In this document: piece after piece, positions 20,010 to 30,780 of the stretch
Layout of the letters: the number at the start of each line of letters is the position of its first letter
How positions within the stretch are numbered: the stretch's first letter is position 1
Assembly: GCA_965240325.2 (NCBI GenBank)
Contig: OZ251223.1
Coordinates: 186,001 to 250,000, forward strand
Direction of reading: 5' to 3'
Origin: Rebecca billardiae RCC1528
Lineage: Eukaryota; Haptophyta
DNA: 64,000 nucleotides
Made by a program: the position numbers and the translations under genes
The notes under the pieces: model-generated
Told to the model about the DNA's origin: nothing
Seen by the model: the letters and a program-made list of their open reading frames with translations, nothing else
The model's database searches: none

Positions 20010-20783
20010 CCGCTGCCAGCGCGGCCGCGGCCGCGCGCGAGCCCGGGCAGCGGCGGCATCAGTCGCCCATATCCTACCGGGATGAATCGCGTGCTCAGAT
20101 AATAGGCCTGCGCTATGACGATGCCGCGGGAACTCGGCCGAATGGCCATGAGGCATGACCATGAGGCATGACGCGATGCCGGCCGCCGCCCCGCGCCGCC
20201 GGGCGGCCGGGCGGGCCCGGCGGGGTCCGGGCCTCTAATAGAATCGGACCCGTGCCGTGCCACCATGCCCATGGAATATAACTCGGATATCCGCCGCCGC
20301 CCGCGCCGGGGCACCGCCGCACCGGCGCGGACCGTGGTCCGTGCGCCGGACTGAGTCATTGTGAGACTGGCGGCGGCGGCCAGTGTCTGACGTGACTCGT
20401 GTAATCAGAAGTGACCCTAACTCGGCGACGTCATCGTCATCGCGTTCATCAATCGTGTTGCGAGCGAATCATCACAGAACGTTGCACTGCTGACGTCTCT
20501 CGGATAGTACTGTTGCCACGTAGACACGATCTTACACTGTCTCACAGTCGGCACTCTCCGATCCAGAAGTGACGCCCCGGGCCTCCCGGCGTGCAACCGC
20601 GAGTGGTAAGCTACACGGTGTGGCCATATGTGCTCGGAGAGAGGGGCGGTCAGAGAGGTGCGAGTGCTCACAACACCGGGTCGGCACTCAGCGCTGCGAT
20701 GCGCTCCTCGATCTGTGACCCGACAAAGCCTGCGACTGCGCGGTGGGGAGGGCGACGGGGGCTCATGTGCACGGTTGTAAAAC
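20010..20783. other. Intergenic, no gene seen
   Basis: Between the converging ends of the deaminase gene and the small minus-strand gene. It includes a GC-rich stretch (20170-20330) and otherwise mixed sequence. No supportable feature. Confidence 0.45.
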
Positions 20784-21092
20784 TCAATACCAGCCCGCCG
20801 CGCCACGCGCGCCGGGACGCAGCCACCTGCGCGGCGCCGCACCTTTCTGTTTGCTGCCCGGCGGCCCGTCGAGCCCATCCCCAAAGTCACGCGTCTGCGT
20901 CGGCTCCGGCCCGCCGATGAGCACCTTCTTCGACTGTTGCGGCCCTGTGATGACCTCAAGCTCATACGGCTCCTCCGGCAGCCATACTGAGCAGCGCATG
21001 GCTGTGGTGCACGCGGCCTCGAGCCCCTTCTGCTTGAAGTGGTAGTATAGGCTTGGGTGCGTTTGCGCGTACGAGCGCGTTGGCTCCGACAT
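20784..21092 (-). CDS. Small hypothetical protein
   Basis: 102-residue frame from the ATG at 21092 (MSEPTRSYAQTHPSLYYHF). Composition and codon use (mostly C or G in third position, balanced amino acids, few Arg/Ala runs) look coding, unlike shadow frames here. It has an aromatic/charged N-terminal half containing CSVWLPEEPYELEVI and a Gly/Pro/basic C-terminal half. I do not recognise the family. It diverges from the scramblase gene with 235 bp between start codons. Confidence 0.45.
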   Translation of the reverse strand: MSEPTRSYAQTHPSLYYHFKQKGLEAACTTAMRCSVWLPEEPYELEVITGPQQSKKVLIGGPEPTQTRDFGDGLDGPPGSKQKGAAPRRWLRPGARGAAGWY

Positions 21093-21327
21093 CGCCCACG
21101 GCCTCTCGCCCGGGTCCTCGCGCACAACGGGGCGACTCTGGACGTGACGTCGTTACATCGACTCGAGACTCGAGCTGATTCACCTATGAAGCGGGTAACA
21201 TTCATCCCACATTTTCGAATGTGATTGGCTCTTCTGCTCTCGATCGCTCGTCATCAGTCGGGCGCATCAAACGCCGCGGCGCCCCCAGCTGCCGAGCAAG
21301 CTCGTTTTTGGAGCCGCCGGCGGCGCA

Positions 21328-22579
21328 ATGGCCGAGCTCGACGCGCAGACGGTCGACGTGCTCTCGCGCGTGGACGCCTTCTCGATCCAGCAGCGCGTCC
21401 ACTGGAAGGAGGCCGCCACGTGCGGCTGCTGCGAGTCGGCCAACGTGTACGACATCTTTGACGAGACGCACGGCACGCGGCTGATGGTCGCGGAGGAGCG
21501 CTCGGACGGGCTCACGCGCTGCTGCTGCGCGCCGGAGCACACGCTGCTGGTCGACGTGCACGCGGTGGACCCGGAGGGCAACAAGCTGTACCAGGTCATG
21601 ACCCTCGAGCGCCTCGGCTGCTGCACGCAGAAGCCGTGCCTCTGCTGCTGCTCGTGCGCCGCGCCGTGCACCGACAAGGCGACGGTGTACGCCGGCGCGG
21701 TCGAGGGGGAGGCGGGCGAGCTGCCGGCGGAGCGGATCCTCGGCGTGGCCGAGCAGCCCACCGTCGCGCAGGGCAGCGTCTTCACGCCGATGATCCGCGT
21801 GATGGACCGCTCGGAGAAGGAGATCGGAACCATCTCGGGCCCATGCCTCTTCGGCGGCTGCTCGGAGTTTTGCTTCGACTCGAGCTTCAGGCTGGACAAG
21901 GAGCGCGCGCTCATTCAGAAAGTGCGGCCGCGGGACCTGCAGGGCGCGCTGCGCGAGCTGGTCACCGACAGCGACATGTTCCGCATGCAGATCTCCGACA
22001 CCACCCTCGACCCGACCAGCAAGGCCAACCTGATCGGCTCCATGCTGCTCCTTGACTACATGTTTTTTGAGAGGGTGCGCGCGCGACACTGCTGCGCGCC
22101 GCGGCGGCTGCGCTCGCTCTGCAGCGCGCTGTGCACCGCGGCTGCGCTCGCTCTGCGCGCGCTGCGCCCTGCGCCTCGCTCTGCGCGGCGCAGCGCTGTG
22201 GGCGGGCTGGTGGGCGGGCTGTGGGCGGGGGCGGGCAGCGGGCCGCAGCGCTGCTCGAGCGGCCCGCAGCGCAGAGCTGTGTGCGGGTGGCCGCGCGCGC
22301 CGCCCGGTGCCAACTGTCAGGCACATGCGCTGGGCGACGGTGCTGTGGGCGCTGCCTAAAGGCGGGGGCCCGGCGCGAGCGCGCGGCGCGCCCGCCGACC
22401 CGCGCGGCCCCGCCCTGCCCCGGCGCCCACCGCGCGTGGTGCGGCCCCAGGACGTGGACATGTGCGACTGCAGCGGCGGCTCGCTCAACATCACGCTCTT
22501 CAACTGCTTCTGCTGCGGCTGCGTCGTGCCGTGCAAGTGCTCGTGCAGCGGCGGTGGCGAGGGCGGCGGTGGCGAGTAG
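21328..22579 (+). CDS. PLSCR: Phospholipid scramblase family protein
   Basis: Scramblase (PLSCR) family, members of which move phospholipids between bilayer leaflets in a Ca-dependent manner (family knowledge). Two exons: 21328-22074 and 22451-22579; intron 22075-22450 starts GTGCGC and ends CCCCAG. Joined product 291 residues. Family landmarks are the N-terminal LSRVDAFSIQQRVHWKEA, the Cys-rich insert CLCCCSCAAPC, the RPRDLQGALRELVTDSDMF segment and the C-terminal membrane-associated LIGSMLLLDYMFFER. Splicing then gives DVDMCDCSGG, as expected after FFE in scramblases, and a Cys/Gly-rich tail. Without the intron the frame runs into Arg/Ala junk. It is 235 bp from the divergent small gene. 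Confidence 0.9.
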
Positions 22580-22939
22580 CACGGCCTGTCAGAGCCTCTG
22601 GCCTGCCGTAGCGGCCTGAGATGGTGTCCGGGCACAGACCGGACGATCGAGCACTGCTCAGACTGACTGCTCATCAGCTGCTCATCAGCGCGCTATATAA
22701 AATTAAATAAGTAGCAGCGCGCAATATGCCGATACATATACATGCATACATGCATACATCATCGCGACGATGATTAGATCGATATATATATCGCGCGCTA
22801 CTGATGACGATGATCGACTGCGCTGATGCTCCGACACTTGATGAGACTCATGACGATGCGCTGGCTGCATGATATTGATAATATAGGGAGAGACGGAGAG
22901 AGCAGAGAGAGAAAGAGAGAGAGAGAGAGAGAGCGCGAC

Positions 22940-22995
<56 letters not shown>

Positions 22996-23167
22996 GAGAG
23001 CAACGGCGGTCGTCAGTATAGTGATCTGATGATGATGGCGCTTCCAGCAGCCTGCGCAGGCAGGCCACAGCGCAGTACCGGCTCAGAGACTGAGTTCTAA
23101 CTCATCTAAGAGTGTCGTAGTGCATCAGGCCGGCCCGCGGCCTAGTGCCCGCGCTGACGGCTCAGGC
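22580..23167. other. Intergenic with GA microsatellite
   Basis: Separates the converging scramblase and WASHC4 genes. It has AT-richer alternating sequence at 22690-22800 and a (GA)n tract at 22886-22994. No gene seen. Confidence 0.6.
22886..22994. repeat. (GA)n microsatellite
   Basis: About 109 bp of near-pure GA dinucleotide repeat with a few interruptions (cggag, gcgcgac, gacag). Confidence 0.95.
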
Positions 23168-25398
23168 TCAGCCCTCGAGAGAGAGGAAGATGCGCGCTCC
23201 GTTGTACGAGTAGTAGAGCAGCTCGAACTCGCGCTCGTACGAGCTGAGCCGTCGGAGGGCGAGGCCGTGCGCGCCGTCGTCCACGGCAGAGGCGGCGCCG
23301 CCGGCGCCGCCGCCGGTGCCGCCGCCGGAGGCGGCGGCGGCGCCGCCGATGCCGCCGCCGCCGCCGCCGTTGCTCAGCCGGCGGTCGGCCGCGTGCAGCC
23401 GCTCGCCCAGCCGCGCCTTGTCCGCCGCGAACTTGGCGCTCACCGCCTCGAACCAGCGCAGCCCCTCGAACGCCTCCGACTGCCCGAGCAGCCGCAGCAG
23501 ATACGCAAGCCCGAGTGCGAAGCCGTCGTCTGTGAAGCCTCCTCCCTTCATCCGCTTGAGGAGGCGGTCCTTGGCGAGCAGCTGCGACTCGACGTGGCAC
23601 AGGGTGAGCGCGGGCACGAGCGCGTAGAACGAGCGCAGGTGCGCGTTGCGCTCGGACTGCATCGACGCCGAGAACACCTGCGCACAACACGCGCGCAGCG
23701 CAGCACACACACACGACGCGCGCGCAGCGCAGCACGCGCGCGCGCGCGAGCGGCTGGCCGTCACACCCCAGAACCCCCCGGCGACGGGCGGCGGGCCAAG
23801 GCCGGCGGCCCGGCCGACGGACGCACGGCCCGCCCAAGCACGAGCGCACGCACGCGCGCGCGCGCGCGCGCTCTGCGCCGGCGGCGCCGCGCACCTCGAG
23901 CAGCTGGAAGAACTCGGCGCCGGCGCGCGCGCTCCGCGCGGCTGTGCGCACGCACTCGTCCAGCGCGGCCGCCGCGCGCCGCGTGCGCGCGGACAGCCCC
24001 GCCTCCTCCGCGGCGCGCGAGAAGCGGCACGCCGGCGCCGCGTCCGGCGCGGGCGCGCCTGCCGCGCCCGACGGCGCGAGGAGCTCGTCGTCCGGGAGCG
24101 GCACGCCCTCGATGGCGTTGACGCACGCGCGCAGCGCGCCCGCGCGCGCGAGCCGGACGTATCCGAGAACGTTCCCGATCTCGGCGACGAGATCGCGGAA
24201 GAGGTCGACGAAGGCGCGGCCGTCCTCTGCGCAGCCGAGCGCGCGCATCGCGCCCTGCAGCGCCTCCGCCGACGAGTACGCGTAGCGGTGCACCCCGTGC
24301 GCCTGCGCGCGCGCGCCGTATGGCGTGCGCGCGGCGCGGCGCGTCAGCGCGCGCGGCCGAGGCACGCGGCTGAGGCGCTCCGCGGGGCCGCCGCGCCGCG
24401 CGGGCTGACACGCTGGCGCACCGCGGCGGCGCGCGCACGCGCTCGCGTGGCGTGCGCCGCCCGTCCGAGCCGCGCGCGCGCGCGCACGTCGGCGCGCATG
24501 GCCGCGGTACACACACACACGTACGCACGCACACGCACACACACGTACGCACGCACACGCGCGCACGCGCGCGCGCACGCGCGCCGCGCGCTCGCAGCGT
24601 CGCACGGGCGCGGCCTCACCTTGCGGTCCTGCGCGATGGCCCGGACCTCGCGCGAGAGGCGCGCCTTGACGTGCTCGTCGAAGAGGAACTGCGAGAGCAC
24701 GAACAGCTTGCTCTTGAGCAGCGTGTAGCAGTAGTTCACGCCGGTGGGCAGCACGCCGTGCCCGTGCGTGCGCACGGAGTTTGCCGCGTGCCGCACGCCG
24801 AGGGTGTTCAGGTGCTTGGCGTCGCCTCTCGCCTCGACGAACGCGTGCGTGTGCAGGTTGTACCGGTACCGCCGCGCGAAGTGGCCGAGGTGGCGCATCA
24901 CCTGCAGCGCGTCCAGCCCCTGCTCGAGCGTGCCGCCCGGCAGCCGCGGCTCGACCAGCTCGAGGCCATGCAGGGAGGCTGCAAAGCGCGGAGCGAGCGG
25001 GGCGGAGCGGGGCGGCGCGGGGCGCGAGGCGCGGGCGCGCGCGCGGCGCGGCCCGCGCGTGAGCGCGCGCGGCGCGGCGGCACAGCGCACGCGCACACAC
25101 AGCGCGAGCACACGCCCGCGCCGCCGCCGCCGCGCACCTGCGAGCATGCGCATCTCGACGTACGTCTCCCAGTCCGAGAGGTTCATCGCGCTGAGGTTGT
25201 AGAAGCTGCGCTCGAGCGCGCCGCTCACGCGCCGCCGCAGATGGAGGCAAGCGCCACACGCGCGCAACGGTGGGAGAGCCAGCAGCGCGCCGTGCGCGGC
25301 GGGCGGCGTGGCGGGCGCGGCGGGCGTGCCTCCGCCGCCGCCGCCGCCGGCGGCGGCGGCAGTGGCGCTGACGCCGCCGACGCCGCACGACGCGCCGC

Positions 25399-25429
<31 letters not shown>

Positions 25430-25686
25430 CTCGGCCGCGCCGCCAGCGCAGGCCGTGTCTCCGCCGCCTGGCTGCGCGCCGCCTGCGCCGCCGCCCGCGC
25501 CGCCGCCGCCGCCGCCGCCGCGCAGCCCTTTCACGTGCGCGGAGAGCACCGCGAGCCGCAGCTCCGTCTCCACGCCCTCGCACAGCGGCCGGATCACCGC
25601 ACCGTCCAGCGCCCGCAGCAGCAGCCGGCGATACGCCCGGGCGAGCGGCGATGCGCGCGCACTCGCCTCCGCCTCCGCCGCCGCCT

Positions 25687-25717
<31 letters not shown>

Positions 25718-28408
25718 GCCGCCACTGCCGCCGCCGCCACTGCCGTCACCGCCGCCCGACGCGGCGGCGCGGCCAACGCGCGCGTGCGCCGCCGCGACCA
25801 TCGCCTCCGCGTCGGCGAACGCGCCGAGCAGCAGGGGCAGGTCGCGCGCGCGCGCGTGCGCGTGCGCGCACGCCTGCGCCAGCAACGGCTCGGCCATGCG
25901 ACGCGCCCACCACAGACCGCCGCCGTGTGTCGCGGCGCGAAGCCGGTCCGGGTAATCCGGGAGGCAGGCGAGCGCCGCGAGCAGCCGGCGCGCCTCCGCC
26001 TCCGCCTCGGCGGCCGGCGCGCCCCCGCCGCCGACGCCCCCGCCGCCGACGCCCCCGCCGCCGACGCCCCCGCCGCCGACGCCCCCGCCACCGACGCCGC
26101 CCGCCGACGCGGCCGCCGCGGCGGCGGCCGACCCCGACGCCGCGGCCGCCGCGCCGGCAAGCAACGCGCGCGCGCCCGCGAGCTCTAGTGTGAGCCGCAG
26201 CAGCAGCAGCCGCGCGGGCGTGGGCGGGCGCGCGAGCAGGCGGCTCGCGACGCGCAGCGCGGCCAGCCTGTCGAGGGCCGCGTCGTCGAGCCGCCGGCCG
26301 CTGCCTTCAATCTGCGCGCGCAGCGGCGCGAGCAGGCAGGCGAGCCGGTGGCGCGCGGCCGCGCACGCGTGCGGCGCGCTGCGCGCCAGCTGCCACTGCC
26401 GCCGCGCCACCGAGTCCTCGAGCGCGCGCACGGCGCACAGCGCGCGGCACAGCGCGCGCGCCGCGTCGGCGCGGAGCGGCGCGCCAAGCGCCAGGTGCGC
26501 ACGGAGGGCGAGGCCGAGCGCGCGCGCCGCGCACGCCGCCATGTCCGCGCCCTGGCACAGCAGCGTGCCGTAGCTCAGCAGCGCGGCGCGCGCGCGCGCG
26601 CCGCCGCCCGCAGCCAAGTGCGCGGTCGCGTGCCGCTGCGCGCCGCCCGCGCCGCCGCCGCCGCCGCCTCCCCCACCGGCGGCGGCGGCGGCGGCAGCTC
26701 CGAGCTCGTCCGCGGGCGCGGCCGCCTCGAACCGGCACACCCACCGACACACCGCGCCGCACAGCACCGGCGCGCCCGCGACGATCTCGGCGTCGAGCGC
26801 ACGCAGCCTCTCGGCAGCCGCGGCCGCGGCGGCGTCTGGCGTCGCGCCGCGCGACAGCGGAGGCGCTGTGCGCAGTAGCCAGTCCGCCGCCCGCAGCAGC
26901 ACGGGCGCGCCGCTCGGCGCAGGTCCAAGCAACAGCAGCGGGCAGCGCACCGCCAGCGCCCACGCCGCGGACCACAGCCGCTTCGCGCCGGCGGAGGCGG
27001 GCTTCGCCGAGCCGGCGCGCGCGCCCGACGCCGCGCGCACGCCGCGCGCGGTCGCCGCCGACGTCGCGCGCACTGCCGCGCTCAGCCCCGAGAGAAGCGA
27101 CGGCAGGGGGCCGCCGCCGGCAGCATGGCCGCCGGGGCCGGCGTGGGCGCCCGCGCCGCCCGCGCCGCCGCGCTCGCCGCCGGCCGCCGCCCACGCCTCC
27201 GACGCGCGCGCCGAGAGCGCGGCGTGCAGGCAGTACAGCGCGAGCGCACTCGCCGGCGCAGAGTCCTCCGGCCACGCGCGAGATGCAATCTCGCCCACGC
27301 CCTCGGCGGCGGCGGCGTTGGCGCCGCCGCCGCCGCCGCCGCCACCGCCGTCACTGCCGCCGCCGCCGCCGCCCGCGGCCGCACCGCCCGCAGCGCCGCC
27401 GCCCAACAGCGCGCTGGGCACGCCCGCGAGGAGCGCGTTGGACGCACTCGACGCGCCGCCGCCGCCGCCGCCGCCGCTCGCGCCGCCGCCGCCGCCGCCC
27501 GCCGCGGCCGAGCTCGCGGCCGCGGCGGCGAGCGCGGCGTGCACCGCCTCGCCCAGCCCGTCGATGAACTCGCGCGCGTACACCGCGCCGGGGCGCGGCG
27601 GCTCGGCGCGCGCCGCCGAGCCGCTCGGCGCGTCGAACTCGAGCGCCAGCGCCGCCCGGAACGTCGCCCCATGCGGCAGCAGCTCCGACTCAACTGCCGC
27701 GAGCTGGGCGTCTAGAGTGCCGAGCGCGCGCGGCGGCGGCGCGCGCGCGGGCGGGAAGGGCGCGGAGCGCACGGCGGCGATGGCGCGGCGCGTGGCGGCG
27801 ACGGCCGCGCCGAGCCGCGCGTTGCCCGCTACCGCCTCGTCCACGCCCACCAGCGTGAGCAGCGCCTCGCCGAGCGCTCCGAACGCGCCGACGAGCCGCG
27901 CGCCGCGGATCGCGTCTCGGCCGACGCCCGCCGCGTACAGCGCCTGGCGCGGCGAGAGGAGGGCGGCGAGCTGGCGCACGAGCGCGAGGATGAGCGCGTG
28001 CAGCCGCTGCACGAACGCGCGCAGCTCGAGCAGCAGCGGCAGGTGCTCCGCTAACGCGAGCTCGAGGTGCGCCGCCGCGGCCGCGCGCTCGCTCGGCGGC
28101 GGCGCCGCGTCGTCCGCGCCGAACAGGGCGAGCGGCGCGTAGAAGTCGGCGGGCGCGCGGAGCGCGAGGGCACGGATCTCGCCCGCCAGCGAGCCGAACA
28201 CGAGCAGCAGCTTGGCGAACGGCTTGTTGTCCGACGCGGCGAGCGCGTCGAGCGGCGCGCGCTCGCGCGAGCGCATGTCTGGCTGCACGCACGCGTGGCA
28301 CGCGCCGCCGACGGCGGGCGCGCCGGGCGTGGGCTCGAGGAGGGCGTGCAGCGCGGCGGCGTGCTCGACGGTCAGCTGCTCCAGCCGCGAGAGCGCCTCG
28401 TCCGCCAT
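23168..28408 (-). CDS. WASHC4: WASH complex subunit 4 (SWIP / KIAA1033 homologue)
   Basis: Subunit of the WASH complex, which activates Arp2/3 on endosomes to build branched actin for cargo sorting. Four exons on the minus strand: 28408-25138, 24978-24620, 24302-23895, 23677-23168; 1,515 residues (animal SWIP is about 1,170). Introns are 159, 317 and 217 bp, starting GTGCGC, GTGAGG and GTGCGC. Landmarks in order: MADEALSRLEQL start; NKPFAKLLLVFGSL; MNLSDWETYVEMRML; then EQGLDALQVMRHL, RYRYNLHTHAFVE, KHLNTLGVRHAANSVRTHG and YCYTLLKSKLFVLSQFLFDE; RDLVAEIGNVLGYVRLAR; HLRSFYALVPALTL; FTDDGFALGLAYLLRLLGQ; and the end SYEREFELLYYSYNGARIF. Extra length comes from Ala/Gly-rich inserts in the first exon. 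Joining restores the frame in all four exons. It is divergent from the glycosyltransferase gene, 243 bp apart. Confidence 0.93.
24511..24585. repeat. CA/CGCA simple repeat inside a WASHC4 intron
   Basis: cacacacacgtacgcacgcacacgc-type repeats within the 24303-24619 intron, similar in kind to the repeats in the introns at 16529-16800 and 30002-30321. Confidence 0.85.
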
Positions 28409-28651
28409 CGTGGCGTGGCCCCTTGCGTGTGTGGCCTTGCGCCACACACGTGGCCCCTAGTGTGTAGTGTGTGTGGCCTTGCGCTCACGCTGGCGCGCCG
28501 GCAGCCATCGCGCAGCCGCTTCGCGCTCTCAGCCGGCGGGCGTGCGGCCCGCACCACGCAAGCCGGTCGGTCCGGACGGGAGGAACAGCTCAATCGTCCT
28601 CGGCTCGCCGCCGCCGGCCGAACTGCCGACGAAGGCGTTGGCCTGGTGCCG

Positions 28652-29819
28652 ATGGCCGCCGCCGCGCTGCTGCTGTGCTGCGCCGCGGCCGCCGCCTCGG
28701 CGGCGGCGGCGAGCGAGCCCACCGCGGTGAACATGACCTGCGCGCGGCACGGCGCCGCGCCGGGCGAGCCCGGCGCCATCCCGCGCAAGCTGCATGCGAT
28801 TTGGTGGCCGGGGCAGGCGCACCTGCCCGCGCACCTCAAGCCCAGCCTGAGCTCGTGGCTGCAGCACCACCCGGGGTGGGAGACGTTCGTGTGGGGCGAG
28901 ACGCAGGTGCGCGACCTCGTCACCAAGGAGCTCGGCTGGCTCTCCCCCGCGTGGAAGCGCGTCTCCGCCGTCGGCCGCCGCGACCTCGCGCGGTACGTGA
29001 TCCTGTACCACCTGGGCGGCCTCGTGGTCGAGCTGGACGTGCACTGCCTCCGGCCGTTCGACGCGCCGCTCGCGGGGCACGGGCTCGTGCTCTTCGAGCC
29101 GCGCGAGGACCTGCGCGCCCGCGCCGCCGGGCCGAGCCCCGCGCTGCTCGCCGCGACGCCCGCCCACCCGCTGCTGCGGCGCGTGCTGGACGCCACGCCT
29201 GAGGAGGGCCTCGGGGAGATCGGCGGCGCGCGGCTCGCGGTGATCCTCGCGCGGTGCGAGGCGCTCGAGGCGAACGCGACGGTGGCGGCGCGCGCGGAGG
29301 GCGGCACCGAGCACGCCACGTGCGCCGCGGCCGACGGCTCGTGCGCGCGCGCCGCCGCGCCCGCGCCCGAATGCGGCTGCCGCGCCGCGTATCCCGCCGC
29401 GCCTTACTTCATGCCCTTCGACCCGGCGCTCTCGACGGACGGGCAGCGCGGGCCGGAGGAGCAGGTGGAGGCGATGCGCGCGTTCGCGGCGCGGCTCGCC
29501 GGCGCCGAGTTCCCGCCCGCCGGCGCGTACTCCGTGCAGTACGCGACGGACACGTGGCTCGCGTCGGCCAACTCGGCCGCGGCCGCACTCGTCGCGGGCG
29601 TCTCTCGCGCGCGTGGCCTGCGCGCCGGCGCGGCGGCGGCGGCCGCGACGAGCGACGGCGGCAGCGGGGACGGGGCGGCAGCGGGCGGGCCGCCGGCGGC
29701 GGAGCCGGAGCCCGCCGACCCCGTCTCGCGCGCGATGCAGATGTTCGAGCCGCTCGCCTGGTACTGGTGGGGCGAGCGGTACAAGTACCCACCTTTACCC
29801 ACCTTACCCGCGCACGGCT

Positions 29820-29850
<31 letters not shown>

Positions 29851-30238
29851 GGCGGCGCCCAAGCCGGACGTGAAGAAGGCGCAGCGCGCGTACACGCGCG
29901 CCACCGAGCTGCTGCCCAACTTCGCCGCGGCGCACTTCGAGCTCGGCAACATCCTGCGCGAGAAGCGGCGCCTCAGGCTCGCCCTCGACGAGTATGCAAA
30001 GGTGACCACCGCACCGCACCGCACCGCACCGCACCGCACCGCGGCGATAGCGCGGCGCGGCGCTAGCGCGGCGCGGCGATGCGCGGCGGTGCGGTGCGCG
30101 GCACGGCACACCGCCTCGCGGCGCGGCGCCCCCCGCTCTCACGCGTACCCGCGCCCTCCCTTGCGCTCGCCGCCGGCCGGGCCGCCCCCCCTTCCTTTGA
30201 CGAACCCGTCGTCGGATTGCACTCCCTCCATCCATCCA

Positions 30239-30281
<43 letters not shown>

Positions 30282-30780
30282 GCGCACGCGCGCACGCGCG
30301 CACGCACGCACGCACTCGCAGGCGCAGGCCGCGGACCCGTCCAACTACATGTACTCGAACAACCTCGGGCTTGTGCAGCTGCACGTGGGCAGGGCGGCGG
30401 ACGCGGAGGTGAACTTCAAGGCGGCGCTGGCGCTGTTCGAGCGCGGCGCCGCGCCGGCGGTCGACACCAACGCCAAGGCGGGCGCGATGGAGAATATCGC
30501 GCGCGCGCTCGAGGCGCAGGACAAGCCGGAGGAGGCGCTGCCGCTTTACCGGCAGGTCGCGCGCACCGGCACGGCCGCGCACCAGCGCTCGGTCGCGCCG
30601 CGCATCCTCGCGCTCGAGGGCAAGGAGAAGCGCATGCCCGTGGACGTGGGGCAGGAGGCGCTCAAGCGCGCGGGACAGAAGAAGACGCCGCTCACGCCAG
30701 AGGAGCTGCAGGAGGTGAAGCGCACGGGCGCCGTCAAGTTTGCGGAGAGGGTGTTCGGCGGGAGGCGCGCCGCCGCGTGA
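28652..30780 (+). CDS. GT32-like glycosyltransferase with C-terminal TPR repeats
   Basis: 602 residues from two exons: 28652-30001 and 30322-30780; intron 30002-30321 starts GTGACC and ends TCGCAG (an acceptor 6 nt downstream is also possible). An N-terminal signal peptide (AAAALLLCCAAAAASAAAA) is followed by a glycosyltransferase-sugar/OCH1-like domain: IPRKLHAIWWPGQ, HHPGWETFVWGE, RRDLARYVILYHLGGLVVEL, DVHCLRPFD. In GT32 enzymes the DXD motif lies at this last site and binds the nucleotide-sugar metal; here it reads ELD rather than DxD. The second half has TPR helices (RAYTRATELLPNFAAAHFEL, SNNLGLVQLHVGRAADAEV) spanning the splice, which supports the intron. The likely location is the ER/Golgi lumen; sugar and acceptor are unknown. 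Confidence 0.8.
30236..30316. repeat. (CGCA)n tetranucleotide repeat in intron
   Basis: About 80 bp of cacg repeats occupy the acceptor end of the glycosyltransferase intron, directly before the TCGCAG splice site. Confidence 0.9.

Noticed and set aside
24452-27715. Several long plus-strand frames across WASHC4
   Set aside because: Arg/Ala/Pro low-complexity shadows. The minus strand carries all conserved SWIP blocks.
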